Shown here one piece after another: positions 11,746 to 24,384 of a stretch of DNA of 64,000 nucleotides; the stretch's first letter is position 1, and every line of letters starts with the position of its first letter. This DNA is from Kryptolebias marmoratus (Eukaryota; Chordata; Actinopteri; Cyprinodontiformes; Rivulidae), in assembly GCF_001649575.2 (NCBI RefSeq), contig NC_051449.1, forward strand, positions 20,611,022 through 20,675,021, read 5' to 3'. Made by a program: the position numbers and the translations under genes. A model generated the notes under the pieces. That model was not told the origin of the DNA. It searched no databases and worked only from the letters and a program-made list of their open reading frames with translations.

Positions 11746-11890
11746 CTGGTAAATATCATTTACAGTGGACTGTAAAATTAAGTACATACAATAAATGAGT
11801 TTACATTTGTAAAAAAAATCACAAAGAACAAACTGATTCCATCTTGACAGGGTCTCATCTGGTCCCCCAGCTTCCTGGGAGAGCTGAAAA

Positions 11891-11932
11891 CGACACACGC
11901 ATGCACACACACGCACACACACACACACACAA
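11891..11932. repeat. (CA)n microsatellite
   Basis: Interrupted GCACACACACGCACACACAC tract, followed by AAATAAAGG. On the minus strand it creates the valine/cysteine-rich frame at 11731-11991, which is not a gene. Confidence 0.9.
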
Positions 11933-12362
11933 ATAAAGGAAAAATCTAACCCCAGGCTATCAATTTGTGTCTCAGATGATTTTACCCTCAAGCCTCTTAT
12001 TGTTTAGGATTTCCACATTAGTGTTTGAAATCTCATGATGCACTTAACTCGTAAAAATGCCTTCAACATAACAAGCAGACATGCAAACGGTGGGAAACGC
12101 CAGCTCTGGACCAAACTGTTGTACTTCTTGTCCGATTTACTCTCCTCATAACTTTTAGTTAATGTCAGGAAAATTCTTTTCTGTCAGTCTTATTATGGGA
12201 GAGAAGGAAGCGGTTTGCCGCAAAATCTCTTTGAAATTAGAAAAGTTATAAAATAATATTTGGCCGGGGTCTGTTTAAGGGAAAGTTATCAGAAACATTT
12301 TCTGCTTTTACCAGAATCAACTCCACTGAGGGGAAAACGGCTCTGACTTTGTTTTTTTTGTT

Positions 12363-12387
12363 TTGTTGTTGTTGTTGTTGTTGTTGT
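12363..12387. repeat. (GTT)n microsatellite
   Basis: Eight GTT-type units after a TTTTTTTTGTTTTG tract; encodes the asparagine run of a spurious minus frame. Confidence 0.9.
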
Positions 12388-12484
12388 AAGAAAACACCAA
12401 AAAATTCACATCAAAAACTCCTGCATTTATACTTTTTTCAGTTTTCACTCTGACCAAGGTAAATGGGTATTTCTTCTGTTTTAA

Positions 12485-14125
12485 AGTGGGGTTCTGTGAA
12501 ATGGGTTTGAACAATCACTATCTTACCTGTTGTAGAAAGCTCTTTGAATGACCTCAGTTTGAAGAAACAAAGTTTAATTCTGACTGGACTGATGAGCTAA
12601 CGGCTAGTCCAAACACAGCCAAGACCAAAGTGGACTGCTGCTCCAAATAATTTTATTTATCTGGCTTTATTTGTTCGTAAAAGAAAGAAAAAACAAAAAC
12701 AAAACAAAGGACAGTAAATCTGTTGTGATTGGATAAAACATGTATCGTTCACAGGAATCTGCATCATGCTCTTGAATAAACTCTGTGAAAGAAGTCAAAC
12801 TAATAATGCAAATACTACTACTAATATTATTTATGGTGAAATAGAGCAAATAACTAAATTTGAGAAAATGATTTACCATTCACTGGTAAATATTTCAATA
12901 ACTGAACTTCTATAAACGTTGAAATTAAATATATCTAATTAATAACACTGTCAGACCTGATCTTTTTGACAGCCTAACTTATAACTTTGACTATATGAGT
13001 TATTTTGTATGGCCTTGGTCTGTTGGTGTTTAGAGTCTGGTTTGCATTGTAAGCTGTAAACACAGTTCAGCAGCACCAGAGCGTTCCACTCAGGGGTTTA
13101 TAGTTGCCACTACAACCATAAGCAGCAACGATGTGCTGATTTGTTTACTGCCTGTTCAGAAGGCAAGAAGAAAAAACAATGGCGTGCGGATTTCTCGCCA
13201 GGATTTTGACACCGTTCCTGTGTTCTTGTAATCGCTGAGTAATAAATGATCCCAATCTTGACAGCAGTAAATCTCCTCAATCGGCTGTGTTGCTTTTCTT
13301 CTTCCGTTTGGGATTTCGCCCGTTGCATCTTTGGCGCCACCGTTTTGGATGGAAGAGGCGTGCACATGCAGGGCGGTCACAGCACGTCCACTGAGGGGGC
13401 TGTCCACAACAGACAGGTAAAGATGATTGATTGACACTGCTAAGACCCGCCTCCTGGCCCTGATTGGTTGTTTCTGACCGGGAGCTGTGTATTTCTGCAA
13501 ATGGCAGCAGGACCAGTGGGAGGAGCCAGAGGAGCTGGATTATTTCACAGATTATCAGATTAATAAATTGGTCCAAATGTTGCTTCATGTTTGTGTTTTT
13601 ATCAGCAACTGTTACCTCACATGACAGCGTCTTGTTTACTTGACGTTTAGATGTGTCAATCTTTTCTTTCTCCCAGGGGTTTAGGTCTTTTTCCTTGAGT
13701 TTAGGAGCGTGCACAGAAGCTAGTTGGACGGGATTACTGTGAACAGATCAGATGTTTGTTCTGCTCAGAGATCAGTTCTGAATGGATATTTGCCAAACTC
13801 ATCCCACCTTTCCACACAACAGATTTAGATCTGATTAGATCCGATCTTTGTCAGACATTTTTGGTCCTGGTTTTATTTTATCAATGAAAACGCAAAATGC
13901 TTTTGTCATAGTTTTAGTCCTCATGCAATAGCTTTTATCTAGTTATCGTCTCGTTTTCCTCTGGAATAAAGATGGAAAACTAAAAATCTAAAAAAATATT
14001 GCATCAACAAAATAAACACTGCTGCCAAACACAAACTCTGTTTCTCCAAACTAAAGTCGTTCAAAGAGCTGTCTATAACAGGTATGATAATAATTGTTCA
14101 TTTGCCCACAGAACACCATTTCAAA
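12485..14125. mobile_element. TTAA element, copy 2 (diverged, with longer interior)
   Basis: The left end follows TTAA at 12481-12484 with AGTGGGGTTCTGTG, then CTTACCTGTTGTAGAAAGCT, GACCTCAGTTTGAAGAAACA and GGACTGATGAGCTAACGGCT. The right end has the inverted copy at 14038-14110 (CTGTTTCTCCAAACTAAAGT, then TTCAAAGAGCTGTCTATAAC). The interior (13240-13560) contains another diverged multicopy-looking fish segment around CCTGATTGGTTG and GGAGGAGCCAGAGGAGCTGG. Pairing of the two ends as one element is inference. Confidence 0.5.
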
Positions 14126-15509
14126 TTAGCAGCAGTGTCTTTTCAAAGGCGTCAGCCTGTCAGGAACCAAAGGAAAAAAGCGATAATGGAGAATCATCAT
14201 CAGGGTAAATGTTCCAAATTTTCCTTGGAAATTCAAATTAAGGTTCAAACGCATGTTTTTCTTTAGTGTGGTGAGTCATCAGAGTTTCTGTGCTCCGAGT
14301 CCCCTGCTGGCTTTCTGCTGTCCATCATGTGATAAAATAATGCAGAGCAGATGAAATGAGAGTCATCGCCTTAGATCTCAGCGTTTAAACGGATCATCAG
14401 TGGTCCTGGTGATTGTAACAAGAGGACATGAAGGAGTTTATCTGCAGCAGCTTTGAATTAAAGGGCCTTTAAGATCATTTAGTGTGATTGCTTCAGATTG
14501 GGAGCACTTCATTGCGCCGTGTTTGTTGCCTTGGCAACCTGTTAACCATGACTACAGCGTTTTGTTTTCACTCCAGTATCCAGCTCTGTCTGCGACACCA
14601 TTACTCACCCCTCGCACAGTAGGAGCAGATTGACTCACTTCCACCAGCGTTTCTATGCTGCACGGAGCTGCGTCTCCTCTGCTATGGGTAGTTTCCACCT
14701 CCCTCGCTTTTAACATGGTCTACTTCCGCTGACCCTCCTCCCCTATTCCAGCTCATCCAGGTGCCAAACCTGTCTGTGTTTATAGTAGCACCAAAACTCT
14801 TGGTGATGCAGAGTGTTTAGGAAACAGTGGACTAAAATAAAACCTTGATCATCTGGTTTTCATTCTATTCCTGAGTATGCATCATGTCAACACATCATCG
14901 TTATTTCTGTCCAAACAGCACGGAAAAACCTATAATATTGTAAATGGAGAAGTTATGATTACAGCCCCCTCACGTTAGAGTAAAAACACTTAGTCTGACA
15001 CAGAAAATCCATCAGAGTGCTGCCTTTTAACTTGAAAAGTTTTACAGAAAAAAAGAAAAAGAACAAATGAAAACTTCAAAGTTTTTAATTTACATTTTTC
15101 AAATATGACATATATTTTTTTGTAGCATTACCAGGTAAATCTGTTCAGATTTCACAACTAATTTGATGTCACATATTAAGAGTTTTTAATAAATGTAAAA
15201 ACTTATATCCCTCTGATAATGGATGATTAGCCCACAACCTCAGAAAATCAGCCAGAAGAAGGTCAGACCGTGCAGGGTGCTGGTGAGGTCTACAGGGGGT
15301 GTTCCCTTATATAAGAAAAGGGCAAACAAAATGAGTTTTTAAACGCTAACAAGGTATTTAGCAAGGCCCTCGGGGGCCCCTGAACTCAAACTTAATGGCC
15401 CCCTAGTCTTTATCACATACCAGAGGGAAACTGCAGGTCAGACCATGGGAATTATTGTAAATGCTATAAAGGCTGTGCCTCCTCAAATAAATTGCAGTAA
15501 ATGTGGGAA
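14126..15509. other. Intergenic, with an RFX-type X-box
   Basis: No gene recognised. At 14525-14538 is the inverted-repeat motif GTTGCCTTGGCAAC, matching the RFX X-box consensus (GTTGCCATGGCAAC) at 13 of 14 positions. The surroundings (14440-14620) look non-repetitive. Confidence 0.4.
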
Positions 15510-15590
15510 AATACCAATCAATCGATCTTTATTCATAAAGCACCTTTCATAAAGAAAGTGTGACAAAGGGCTTTACACCAGATAAAAACA
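15510..15590 (+). repeat. Fragment of a dispersed fish repeat
   Basis: CCAATCAATCGATCTTTATT, then CATAAAGCACCTTTCATAAA and AAAGGGCTTTACA match a repeat end common in fish genomes (AATCAATCAATCTTTATT, then AGCACCTTTCA and GCTTTACA). Only about 80 bp survive. Confidence 0.6.
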
Positions 15591-17599
15591 AAACAAAACA
15601 TGAAAATGCAAGAAACAAGCAAACAAAAAACAAATAAACCAATGACATGTAAAAGGGTTACCATGGTAACTGTGGTAAGTGAAGGAACTGAGGACAAACA
15701 TTTTCATTAATGAGGAAACGCCAGAGGTTGGTATTAAAATTTTAATCATAGAAATAAGAAAAACATGAATTCTAAAACCTAAAAAGCTGTTAAAGGGACA
15801 GTCCAAGGTTCTGTCCATGTTCATGTTCTGTCTAATAGTTATCAGTAGTTAGTACCTTATCAGCCGTGACATCAGCCATAAAGCACAAAGGATGGAGAAC
15901 GAGGCAAAAGTCTTCATCCAGCCTCAGCTAATGGCTAGCCAAACGAATGCCAGATTTGTTTAATGTTTTTTTTATGCTTATAAAACTACTCTTTTTCATA
16001 TTGAAAGAATGCTACGTTAGCTAATAATAAATATGAGCTTTTAGAAATGGAGCAAGTTTTCCTGGAACCAAAAGAGACTTGAAGCTCTTTGCTTTTTGAC
16101 CGACATCTCCCTCGTATTGTTTTCAGAACATGACGAATTAACTCAGTTTAGAGATCATCTTTATGCTTAGATCAAATGTTTTTTAACTAAATGTAAAGTT
16201 GTTATGCATTCTCAACCCTCCCTTGTTAATAAATCTGTTTTGTTGTTGTTTAATCTCGAAGGCGGGTGGTCGCACACACTGTATGTCATCACTTCATCAC
16301 ATTGCAAAGCCATCTCACTTTATCACATGTGGACCATTTCGGCTCTGTTAGTACCTCACTTCATGGCACAAAGTCACATCAGGGAGGTTTGGCTTTGACC
16401 CGTTCTGCCACCTCTACCACTTCCCCAATTACATCTCCCTGCTTGAAGTGTTTAGTGAAAGTGCCAAATGACTGATGTCACAGCTGATAACTATTAAACA
16501 GAACATCACTTTAAAGATGACCGGACTGTCCTGTCAAACCAATACACTAAAACAGGAGAAAGAAAAAAACATTTACAGATAAGTAAAACAAACAAACAAA
16601 CATTTGATTTAAATTTAACCACTGATCTGGGTCTAGATAAAACTTCATTTGGGTCTGAATCTGGACCGTGGTCCATCAATTGAAGATTCCTATTTTACCA
16701 AGTCGCTGCATCCTGACACAGTCAGAGTTGGGCCAAATTTGTTAGGATCCAGCCACGTTCTAATAGGCTGTGAAGACCACAGCTGGGGTCACCATCCAGG
16801 ATGAAGAAGACCTAAAAAACAGCTCTTGTAATAAATTTAACGTGCATTGTGACTGATCGCAGTAAAGGAATTTATACTCACTCTAGCCGATCTGTTGTTT
16901 TCTTAGGCAGACTGGAAGAGAAAGTGTGATATTAGCCTGGGCTGCACATCAATCTTTCTCTGTTGCTTGGTGAAGAAAAATGGCCTATTGTGTTAACAGG
17001 AAGTGTAAGGAGAAAAAGAGAAGAAAAGTCATAACTTGGGTTGAGTTCTGTGATCAGCTCCACTGAAGAGGAAAAGATTTGGGGTTCCTAAAGATATAAG
17101 TCCCCACTCCGCTCCAAGAAAGTGTTTTATTTCATGCGTCTTTCCTTGGATGATTCACTGTGCAGAATAATGAGTGCTACAGAGTCTGAATATCCGAGTC
17201 AGGTCATGAAATGATATCTGTTTTTTAAAGGCAGTCCTGGTCTAATGGAAAACGTAGAGGCTTAATGCTTGATGCACATGAAGACGGGCTTTTAAAAAAG
17301 AAATTCATGTAAATATGTTCTTCATAACCAAAGAGTAAATTTCATGTTTTGTAAGAAAATATAATTTAGCTTTCTATATTAAAAACAAAACATTCAGAAA
17401 TTCACACAAAAGGCAGAGTATATTTAAAGTATATGTTCAAACATCCCTGGAGAGGAAACTAAATTAGCCTCGTAATCATAAAAATTCTTTCAGCTACAAT
17501 AGATACAGTGCTTTTTTACTGCTTTATTTGGTTCTACTGATAATTTTAAACACTTTTTGCTGACGGAAGATGCTATGAAGATGTTGATCCCAGAGGAAA
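15591..17599. other. Intergenic, no gene seen
   Basis: Contains the perfect 14-bp palindrome GTTACCATGGTAAC (15657-15670) and a stretch starting TTAAAGGGACAG (about 15791) that resembles the TTAA-element ends seen elsewhere. Frames at 16204-16475 show no motif. Confidence 0.4.
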
Positions 17600-19399
17600 T
17601 CACAGGTGCAGAGCTGAAGCGAAGGTCATGGCGAGAGTAGGAGGAGGAGGAGGTTCAAACCTTCAGTTCTGTTCATCATTATGGGAAACGTTAGATAGCT
17701 GGTGAATAAGTTGGATGAGTTGTGGGCACAGACTCAGACTCAGAGGGAGTACTGACAGTGTAGTAATATGTGCTGCACGCAGACCTCTAAGACTGCCGTG
17801 CCTGCATCACTGGTTTGAGCAGACAGAGATGCTTCGCTGAGAGTAAAACAAGAGGAGGTGGGATTGCAGTGTTTGTGAATAAACAGTGTGCAATGCTGGA
17901 CATGTCACCATGACTGACTGTCTATGTTTGCCAAACATTGAACTTTACTATATTACTAAGCTGCAGTCTAAAAACCCCAAAAGCTTTTATTGTCATTACT
18001 AGTGATTTCAGCCACACCAGCTTGGACTCTACCCTTCCCACCTTCCGCCAGTTTGTTAATTGCACCACACGGGACAATAAAATCTTGGACTTCCTGTATG
18101 CAAATGGAACACATGCTTACAGAGCCACTGCTCTGCAGTACGTCTCTGTGGTTTGCCTGTCCTCGTGAAGTGTGTGCAGAGGTGGAGTCAGGAGACCTCT
18201 GAGACTCTGCAGGACTGTTTCAACTCCACAGACTGGGATGTGCTCTGGATGCTGCATGGGGATGACATCATTGCAATAACAAACTGTGTTAGAGACTACA
18301 TAAACTTGTGTCAGGACACCACTGTCTCAACAAGGAGAGTGTGCTGTTTCCCCAGTAACAAGTCTTGGATCACCAGCAACCTGAAACTCCCTCAGAGGGC
18401 CTTCAGGTCCGGCAACAAGGATGAGTTAAAGCGAATACAGAAATAATTAAAGGTTGGGCTGAGGGGGTGTAGCAACTTAAACAGAAACTTAAGGCAAGAC
18501 TTGAAAAGAACAACAATAGAGTTGTGTGGGCAGGTGTGAGAAGGATCACAGGCTTCAACCTGTGAAGGACAGTCTGGACACATCCAACAACCTGTATTCC
18601 TGCTTCATTCCTGCTCACTCTACATCTCAGACTTTCAATACAACTCTGAGTCATGCCACCTGAAGAAGTTCTCAGATGAAGGTGGGGTGTATTAGAGTTG
18701 GATGGAAATCACAGTACAGGAAACTGGTGGACAAAGCTGTGGAGTGGTTCCACAGGAATCATCTACTTCTAAATGTAGCCAAGACCAAAGAGATGGTGGT
18801 CGACTTCAGTGTATGGAGGTCTCCTACCACACCCATCAACATCCTGGAGAATGAAATGGAGGTGTGGACAGTTACACATACTTGAGCGTGCATCTGAACA
18901 ACAGGCTGGACTGGACTGGAGCACCAGCACTGATGGTGTGTGCAAAAAGGAGATGAGCAGACTGTCTTCTGAGGAAACTCAGATCGTTCAATGTGTGCAG
19001 TAAGATGCTGCAGATGTTTCATCAGTCTGTGGTGACAGGTGCTGTCTTCTGGAGCAGCAATAGTGTTAGGGATGCCAGTAGACTAAAAAATAAAAATCAT
19101 TAATAAGGCTCTAAAACATATTGGATAAAACTTTGAAGGCATTTGAGTCAGTGAGAGAAAACAAACAGCTCTCCATCATGGACATCAATCCCATCTCTTC
19201 CATGACTACAGAAACAGAGGAGCTCATTCACCAACAGACTCATTTATCATCATTTAATGTTATTTCTGACTATTATATTTTTTATCATATTATACTATTA
19301 GAAAATGAAGTTCATTTTATGTAAACTGCTGTGACAAAGTTATTTCCCTCAGGGATGAATAAAGTATCCACCCATTCTATTCATCATTCACTCATTCAA
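17600..19399 (+). mobile_element. L2-type non-LTR retrotransposon (LINE), frameshifted relic
   Basis: Plus-strand translations in changing frames give an apurinic endonuclease start (MGNVR and DELWA with TQTQREY, near 17680-17745), then the endonuclease core TSLDSTLPTFRQFVNCTTRD and NKILDFLYAN (18020-18105), a linker with RWSQETSETLQDCFNSTDWD, and the reverse transcriptase C-terminal part (KTKEMVVDFS at 18787, then SRLSSEETQIVQ). The catalytic reverse transcriptase core is deleted between about 18600 and 18670. The 3' end reads AAGTTATTTCCCTCAGGGAT then GAATAAAGTATCC and a short ATTC repeat, the usual tail of this LINE type. It is dead. Confidence 0.85.
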
Positions 19400-19575
19400 A
19401 ATCCACTTTGATCCTCGTTGCATTCAGACAAGCCATTAGCTCATCATTCCTGTCAGAATTAAGCTTTATTTTTCCAAACTGAGGTTGTTCTTAAAGCTAT
19501 TTACAATATGTAAGATATGAATCCTTCATATGTTTTCCACAGAAACCCCACTTCCAAAGAGCTGAAATATCCCTT
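19400..19575. mobile_element. TTAA element, end fragment
   Basis: Inverted-orientation end: AGCCATTAGCTCATCATTCC, TTTTCCAAACTGAGGTTGTT, AAAGCTATTTACAATATGTA and CCACAGAAACCCCACTTCC. It abuts the 3' tail of the LINE directly, and the other end was not found. Confidence 0.6.
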
Positions 19576-21737
19576 CAATGCTGTCATCAAAGACATGTAA
19601 ATAAAAAAAAATGAACAAAAACACTGATCCAAGCCCAAACCATCACAGAACCTGGCTTTTTGATGCTGACAACAGTCTGGATGCTCCTCATTTTTAAAAA
19701 GGTGAAACATTTCAAAGCTTTAGGTTTGGGACTATGATACCAAATAAAAGTTTAGACATCATGTTGGATGTGTGACTGAAGCGCCTCTCCAAACTGCTGA
19801 AACCAGTATGACTGTTTCTCGCTCAATAAAAGTTCACAAACTAATAATAATAGTAAAGAAAATCCTTGAAAGATGAAAGGCCATTCGTTCTTTTCTCTGT
19901 TCGTGTCCTCAAAACCCCCCAACACAACAACTCTTCAGTTTCTGCAGAGGATTCAATCATAAATAAATAAATAAATAAAGCAATTAGAAGTTTGTTTTGT
20001 TTATACAGAAGTTTATTTAATTTGAATTGTTGTCATAGTGACCACTGATATTTTGCAGTCTTTACGTGCTTTCGGTTGGTAACGAAAAATAAAAATGTCT
20101 GAACAGGTTGAATCCACCTACATGCAGGCGCTCCTGTTCGCGTCGCCACGTTTTTTTTCTTTTACAGCTAACTTAATGAACTATGAATCATGACCAGAAC
20201 CTTGAACAGAAAGGGAATCCTGCAGTGTTTGTAGGTCCCACCTACAAGTGCAGCAAAGATCAAGCAGAAGATGAAAGGCCTCTCTGCGAGGCAGAGGGTC
20301 CCAGTTTGCAGAGCCACAAAAACAAACCAGAGTTTAATCATTTAATCTCATTTAAAGTGAGCCCAGGCTCCGAGGAGCCTCATTTCTCATCACTTTGAGA
20401 GCAAATGACAGAGAGAAAGAGGGATGGAGAAGGGGGGAGATAGCCTCTGCCATTTTCCAGTAGTGTCAGAGCGGCTTAAATTACTTCACCCGCACCTCCT
20501 TAACGGCTTAGTGTTTGAACAGGAGTCATTTGTTTCAGTCGTAACGCGTAGGAGAGCGGCGAGGAGAGCCGTAAGGAGGAGGAGGCGATGATGGATGAAT
20601 GGCAGGGGAATGGGAGGGGTGCACTATACAAAAGGGATGGGGTGCTTTACTGAATCACCAACTGCCAAGGTAGTAAACAAACCTGCACATTAGGTGGCTG
20701 ACGTATCCATGGCAACCAGCTCTCACACTCAGATGCTTCCCAGCAGAATGGATTTAATTGTGAACACATCATTTCTCACCAGCCCTGTGGGCCTTGACCT
20801 CTGACCTACATCTCTTTGTTGGCCTTCTACTCGTCAGAGAGAAAATATAACATATTCAATTTAAAAAAAAAAAAAAAATTTTAATGCTGGTTGATATCAT
20901 ACAGGCTCAACAGTCAGGAGCCCCAGAAAGTTAAAATCTAATATCTGTTGAAGGAGGATTATTGGAACAGTAAAAAAGCTGATTGACTTTTACTGTTTAA
21001 TGAAAACAGACAGAAATAATTTGATACGTTTTGACAGCTTCACTCATTGGTTCTCATTTTAGTTCCTTTAACTGTGTGCAGCATGTGGTAACTTGCATTT
21101 CATGTTAGTTTTGACTAAACATTGTTCTATCAACTTAAACATGCAGAGTTCTGTTCTTACTTGAGGAAACATTTGCAGCTGATGCTTGCAGATGTGCAGT
21201 AAGAAAGCCCATTTCTACAGTAAATCTGTCTTCTCTCTCTCTCTCTCTTTTTTTTTTTTTTTTACAAAAGCAGTGTGTGTGTCCCCTGGTCCAGTGTGAT
21301 CAGACGCTCCTGTTTCAGCTGGGATACATCTCACTTAGACTCCATTCTCACTGGATGATGACCCATTTATGATGTAAAAAATCAACCTGAAGATAGATGG
21401 TCTTGTCAGGTTTTTAGAGGTGTATTAAGAACACAGAGAGCTCCTCGTTAGAGTGTGATCGGCCCATAATGGTTTTAAGCACAAACAAAACTTGTGTAGT
21501 GAGGTCATGGTGGTTTATCGTTGTGGTGGCACACTATCAAGGTCCCGGATGGAGCGTGGAGGAAAGTGTTGGCAGTGTATCCATGACGTGGGTCTTCCAT
21601 ATAACAGACTGGTCATTAAGAATTTGAAGCATGCTGGCTCGACCATGATCGTGACAAAGCCATGGAAACAACCTAACGCAGGCATGATTCCCATGGCTGC
21701 ACCGCCCTGCGAGAGTGATGTGATCTTCTAGCATGCA
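19576..21737. other. Intergenic, one candidate regulatory block
   Basis: 19576-20400 shows AAAT microsatellites (19960-19979) and nothing coding. 20400-20640 is non-repetitive and GC-richer, with a CCGTAAGGAGGAGGAGGCG tail, and could be a conserved element. A TC tract followed by poly-T lies at 21234-21263 and poly-A at 20862-20878. 21480-21731 is unique-looking with no coding support. Confidence 0.35.
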
Positions 21738-22899
21738 CAGTACCTTGCAAAAGTATTCACCCCTCTTCATATTCTTTCTATTTTGTTGCCTTATAATCTG
21801 GAGTTGAATTAATTTTTTTATTAAAAGCATCAATTGTTTAGGCTCATTATCCTGCTGGAAGGTGGACCTCTGTTTCAGCCTCAGACGTCTGGAAGACTCA
21901 AACCCGTTCATTTCAAGAATTTACTTGTATTTTGCTCCATCCATCTTTCCTTCAACTCTGACCAGTTTCCTTGCTAATGAAAAACAACATGATGCTGCCA
22001 CCACCATGCTTCACAATGAGGATGTGTTCTCAGCATATGACAGATAGTAGATTTGCTTCAGACACTGTGTTGTCTTTAATACTCTAAAAGTTCAATGTTG
22101 GTCTCGTCTGATCACAGCACTTTCTTTCACATGTTTGAAGAAGAAAATTCCAAACAATCTGCCTTATTTTTTGCATTAAACATTGTCGTTTTCCTGCCTA
22201 CTTTTCCATGAAGCCCAGGTCTGTGCAGCTTGTAGTGGTCCTATACACAGATACTCTGATCTCTGCAGAAGAGCGGCCCAGCTCCATCAGGATTACCTTT
22301 CATCTCTTAGTTGTTTCTCTGATTAATGTCCTCCTTACTCAGTCCCTCTCTCTTTTGACAGATTTGCTGTGGTGGCATCATTTTCCCATTTTTAAAAAAA
22401 GGTTTTAGTGGTGCTCTGTGGAATGTTCGAGGTTTAGGATTTCTTTTTTATAACCAAGTCCTGATCTGTTTTTCTCCACAGCTTTGTCCCTGACCTGTGT
22501 GGAGAGTGCCTTGATCTTCCTGATGTCTCTTGCTTGGTTTTAGTCCTTAAAGGTGTTGATCCTGGTGGCTGTTACAACAGGTGGATGTCGTTTGACGGCT
22601 TTAGATCCTTTGACTCTTAGATCACTCACAGGTGAATTTTATTTAACTTATTATGTGGCTTCTGATGGAAATGAGGAAAGCTGCAAAGCAAAGGGATTTA
22701 AAACATAAGCATACGCCACTTTTCAGTTTTATAGTTTTAGAAATGATTTAAATTAAATTTTTAAAATAAGTTCTCTAATCGGAAGTATTTCTGTACAATT
22801 ATTGCTTTAAATCAAATGAAAAATCTAAATAAATCCCAGGTTTTAAGTCAACAAAAGAGAAAGAATGCCAAAGGACATGAATACTTTAGCAAGGCGCTG
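21738..22899 (-). mobile_element. Tc1-like transposon, internally deleted, both ends present
   Basis: The left end begins CAGTACCTTGCAAAAGTATT and the right end is its inverted counterpart GAATACTTTAGCAAGGCGCTG, followed by TA. Inside, on the minus strand, are transposase remnants (TCCTGCTGGAAGGTGGACCT at 21851, ATGATGCTGCCACCACCATG at 21990, GTCTCGTCTGATCACAGCAC). At about 1.16 kb, about a quarter of the element is missing and all frames are broken. It belongs to the same general family as the fragments at 11285 and 47440. Confidence 0.85.
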
Positions 22900-23889
22900 T
22901 AGTTCCTGATTCAGTCTGAGAGTTCTGCCAGGGCGGAGCTCATGTATTGGTGCAGTAGTGAGTAACATTTTAGTACATTGTAGTTCAACGTATCACTGAC
23001 GTTTAGAGCGTGGTGATGGTGCAGCAGAGAATCTCAGAGATGCAGAAATAAGAAGGAAAAAGTATTTAAAGCAGAAGTGGGCAAAATGCCACAAACAGAG
23101 CTGAGACAGATGAGGAGGCCCAGACCAACAAGCTAAACTCAGTTTTGTCAAATTAAAATTTTAGAAATTGCTAGAAATACAATTTTCTGAGTAGATATAT
23201 TAATGCCCTCCACTCGCCTGATCCAGTCTTTGTTATTTCCCATTTCTTAGCAAGTCTGCTGTGATGATTTACAGTTTTTGTGTTATGAATGAATGATTTT
23301 CTGATTTAAACCTGTTTGAAAAGCATTTTTATTTTACTGTTCTGGTTGCCCAGTAATCCACCCCCTCTTTGACCACTTAGTTCGGGTTAAAATATCTTTT
23401 AGTTTAAAGGTAGCAAAGAATCCTTCTCCTACAACAGGATTATTTTAAGGAATCAATTTTTTGTGAGACATCAGGAAACCATTTCAGTTTTGAGCAAAAA
23501 CATTTTTTTTAATTGAGTCACGTTTTTTTCTCTTTTCTCTGGAAAACTAATTAATTCCTTCAATATGAGTTTTTTTAAAGAACTTTTTCCATGCCAAGGG
23601 AAATAATACTTTGTCTATAATAATCCTGCTTCTAATTGTATTTGTAAAAAACCCAAGAACTATAAAAAACTAATATGAAGTGTGATGTAAAGGTTTATAA
23701 AGCAGCATTTGATTGAACTACTGTGTAATTTTTGAGACTGTCTCCCTTAATATTTCTGCCACGACATCACCTGAATGGGAAGTAAAAACCTGGGATCATA
23801 GGTTAGATAAATGGCAAGACTTTCTCTTTTTGCCACATGAAAAGAGGCCAATTATTTTCAATTCTGTGTATTTTTCATGAAACAAAACA
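22900..23889. other. Intergenic, no gene seen
   Basis: AT-rich spacer downstream of the rgs gene. No long frame, no classified repeat recognised. Confidence 0.4.
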
Positions 23890-23913
23890 GTCAACTTTTA
23901 TCAAAACTTTTTT

Positions 23914-24384
23914 TTTATTTGATGCATTTACTTTCACATAAAAAACTATAAAATACAAATATATTTTCAACAATTGATTGCACAGCAAACATTCACTAAA
24001 TAAACATTTAACTTAAATAAATAAGAAATAAATAAGCAATTATGCTCGTCTTCCAGTGGTTCAGTCGTATAATTTTTCAGTTTTTGCGTGAAGCCACTCT
24101 GGCGGTGGATCCATTCAGTCTTTTGTGTGTAGTACACACTTCTCCTGTATCTCCATCTGGGTGACTTTCTTCTCCCAGCTTCACGTGGACTTCAGCCTCC
24201 AGCTTAGACCCCGATCAGAGTGTGGCTCAGTAAACGACTCCACGACTCATCAGGAAACTCCTCGGGTTCAGGGTTTCTGATCTGAACCCTTCCAGGCTCC
24301 TCTCGTGTCAGTAAACTCACAGCCCTTTGAGGAGAAATCGTGTCAGCTGCTTCATTAACAGTTTCCCCCGCCCTTTTTTTTAAT
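23914..24384 (-). promoter_or_regulatory. rgs 3'UTR with AU-rich elements and poly(A) signal
   Basis: On the minus strand after the stop codon, two copies of the class II AU-rich nonamer TTATTTATT (complements at 24016-24024 and 24027-24035) are followed about 100 nt later by AATAAA (complement at 23914-23919). AU-rich nonamers are known destabilisers of immediate-early and signalling mRNAs. The end of the transcript is predicted at about 23890-23900. Confidence 0.6.

Noticed and set aside
13277..13714. 145-codon minus frame and its overlapping partners
   Set aside because: Lies in the interior of a TTAA element over a multicopy-looking segment; three overlapping frames on both strands point to composition rather than coding.
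17600..19399. A functional LINE
   Set aside because: Several frameshifts and loss of the catalytic reverse transcriptase core.
21537..21911. 124-codon minus frame
   Set aside because: Straddles the border of a Tc1 element; only its first third is transposase-derived and the rest is unrelated flank.
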